A stretch of DNA of 7,679 bases. It comes from Blastococcus sp. Its GTDB lineage: Bacteria; Actinomycetota; Actinomycetes; Mycobacteriales; Geodermatophilaceae. The DNA lies in NCBI GenBank assembly GCA_025963345.1, contig JAOPUS010000103.1, positions 1-7,679 on the forward strand, in the 5' to 3' direction. The notes under the pieces are model-generated. The model saw only the letters and a list, made by a program, of their open reading frames with translations. It did not search any database and was not told the origin of the DNA. Below are positions 6,930 to 7,679 of the stretch, in pieces; position 1 is the first letter of the stretch, and each line of letters opens with the position of its first letter. Made by a program: the position numbers and the translations under genes.

Positions 6930-6947
6930 TGCACGTCCTCCTCATAC

Positions 6948-6963
6948 TCAACCTTTCGGTTGA
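6948..6963. promoter_or_regulatory. ArsR operator, downstream copy
   Basis: TCAACC-TTTC-GGTTGA is a perfect 6-bp dyad. It begins just after the predicted -10 and would cover the transcription start (near 6962), so bound repressor would block initiation. It is one of two nearly identical copies whose centres are 47 bp apart. Assignment to the adjacent ArsR protein is by position and by resemblance to a typical ArsR dyad. Confidence 0.75.
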
Positions 6964-6968
6964 AGAAG

Positions 6969-6998
6969 AGGCTAGCCGCCCCGTGCGGCCATAGTCAA
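6969..6998 (-). promoter_or_regulatory. Promoter of the arsR-SRPBCC operon
   Basis: On the minus strand, -35 TTGACT (6998-6993) and -10 TAGCCT (6974-6969) are separated by 18 bp. The -35 closely matches TTGACA and the -10 fits the actinobacterial TAnnnT form. The -35 overlaps the upstream operator and the start point falls in the downstream operator, the layout of a repressible promoter. The predicted leader is about 33 nt. Confidence 0.65.
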
Positions 6999-7010
6999 CC
7001 GTTCGGTTGA
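6995..7010. promoter_or_regulatory. ArsR operator, upstream copy
   Basis: TCAACC-GTTC-GGTTGA differs from the other copy by one base in the centre, and both copies are followed by AGAAG in the same orientation. It overlaps the -35 hexamer of the arsR promoter, so binding would block RNA polymerase. The GTTC centre makes the dyad nearly continuous (ACCGTTCGGT). Confidence 0.75.
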
Positions 7011-7021
7011 AGAAGCGGGGC

Positions 7022-7083
7022 GGCGACATCGCCGAAGTCGCTCGCTTTGACACGTCAAGACGTGCGAGATCGCCGATCTCGCC
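7022..7083. repeat. Imperfect long inverted repeat behind the amidohydrolase gene
   Basis: Arms of 20 nt (7022-7041 and 7064-7083) match at 16 of 20 positions. The interior holds two overlapping perfect dyads: TTGAC-AC-GTCAA (7047-7058) and CACGTC-AA-GACGTG (7051-7064). The right arm also folds on itself as CGAGATC-GCC-GATCTCG (7065-7081). It starts 12 bp past the amidohydrolase stop, so it could serve as its terminator, though no T tract follows. Its outer 10 bp, GATCTCGCCG (7075-7084), are identical to the end of the repeat at 5038-5101. Confidence 0.65.
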
Positions 7084-7095
7084 GAGGAACGGGGG

Positions 7096-7679
7096 TCAGC
7101 CCGAGGCCAGCCGCGCGGCGCGGGTGGCGACGTCGACCCGCAGCGCCTCGGTGTCGACCGTGGTGGAGGTCGCGTCGCGCACGACCTGCCGGCCGCCCAC
7201 CCAGACGTCCCGCACGTGCCGGCCGGCGCCGGACCACACCAGGTGGGCCAGGACATCCCCCGGATCACCCACCGGCTCGAACACCAGGTTCCGGGTATCG
7301 ACGTGCACCAGGTCGGCACGCCGGCCGGCCTCCAGCTGTCCCAGGTCCGGCCGGCCGATGGCCTCGGCCGCCGCGCCGGTCGCCAGCCAGACCGCCTCCG
7401 CGGCGGTCAGCGCGGTCGCCGACCGGCCGGAGAGCCGGGCCAGCGACGCCGCCAGCCGGAGGTCGGCGAGCAGGTCCAGGCCGTCGTTGGACGCCGGACC
7501 GTCGGTGCCGATGCCGACCCGGATGCCGCGGTCGAGCATCGCGCGCAGCGGGGCGATGCCGCTGGCCAGCTTGGCGTTGCTGGCCGGGCAGTGGGCGACG
7601 GCGACGTCGTACTCCGCCCAGAGCTCGAGGTCGCCGTCGTCCATGTGCACGCAGTGCGCGGCCAGCACCCGGCCGCCGA
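7096..7679 (-). CDS. Amidohydrolase, MTA/SAH deaminase-TrzN type (partial, N-terminus outside window)
   Basis: This is the C-terminal 193 residues of a TIM-barrel metal-dependent hydrolase. The gene continues past the right edge, so the start is not seen. The family is identified by AAHCVHMDDGD, then VAHCPASNAKLASGIAPLR, and GIGTDGPASNDGLDLLADLR, where the Asp of GTDG is the conserved metal-binding catalytic residue. The C-terminal beta-sandwich segment follows (LGQLEAGRRADLVHVD ... DVWVGGRQVVRD). These motifs fit 5-methylthioadenosine/S-adenosylhomocysteine deaminases and their TrzN/AtzA-like chlorohydrolase and 8-oxoguanine deaminase relatives. The substrate cannot be settled without the N-terminal HxH region. 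The same frame contains internal GTG and ATG codons near the edge, but motif order shows that half of the enzyme lies upstream. It is not linked to the arsR operon, which has its own promoter. Confidence 0.9.
   Translation of the reverse strand, partial: GGRVLAAHCVHMDDGDLELWAEYDVAVAHCPASNAKLASGIAPLRAMLDRGIRVGIGTDGPASNDGLDLLADLRLAASLARLSGRSATALTAAEAVWLATGAAAEAIGRPDLGQLEAGRRADLVHVDTRNLVFEPVGDPGDVLAHLVWSGAGRHVRDVWVGGRQVVRDATSTTVDTEALRVDVATRAARLASG

Overview
The window is very GC-rich, uses GTG starts freely, and has strong GGAGG-type ribosome binding sites and 4-nt ATGA gene overlaps. Its proteins are of actinobacterial type. Together with the style of the intergenic palindromes this suggests a high-GC actinobacterium, possibly of the Geodermatophilaceae type (Blastococcus, Geodermatophilus, Modestobacter). 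The family-level placement is an impression and has not been tested.

Layout, left to right. (1) On the minus strand there is a secreted NlpC/P60 cell-wall hydrolase with a signal peptide, a long Ala/Gln-rich coiled coil and a C-terminal Cys-His-His peptidase domain. (2) Upstream of it is a 100-residue Cys/His-rich protein of unknown function, also minus strand, with a good intrinsic terminator behind it and an operator-like palindrome in front. (3) About 400 bp follow with no convincing gene. (4) Next is a translationally coupled minus-strand operon, tldD-tldE, encoding the two halves of a TldD/TldE (PmbA) metalloprotease. TldD carries the HExxxH zinc motif and TldE does not. (5) A perfect 18-bp inverted repeat fills the short divergent gap between tldD and a plus-strand metallo-beta-lactamase-fold hydrolase. 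(6) A second long inverted repeat lies in the convergent gap after the hydrolase. (7) A minus-strand arsR-SRPBCC (AHSA1-like) pair follows, again joined by ATGA. Its promoter is flanked by two nearly identical palindromic operators, the layout expected of an autorepressed operon. (8) A third, imperfect inverted repeat separates this operon from the 3' part of an amidohydrolase of the MTA/SAH deaminase-TrzN type, which runs off the right edge.

The genes look like independent housekeeping or accessory transcription units, not one pathway. The internally coherent units are TldD+TldE (one protease complex) and ArsR+SRPBCC (regulator plus a probable small-hydrophobic-ligand-binding protein). I found no mobile element, CRISPR array, RNA gene or phage gene. 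The most notable non-gene signals are the duplicated ArsR operator and the three long intergenic palindromes, two of which share an identical 10-bp end.
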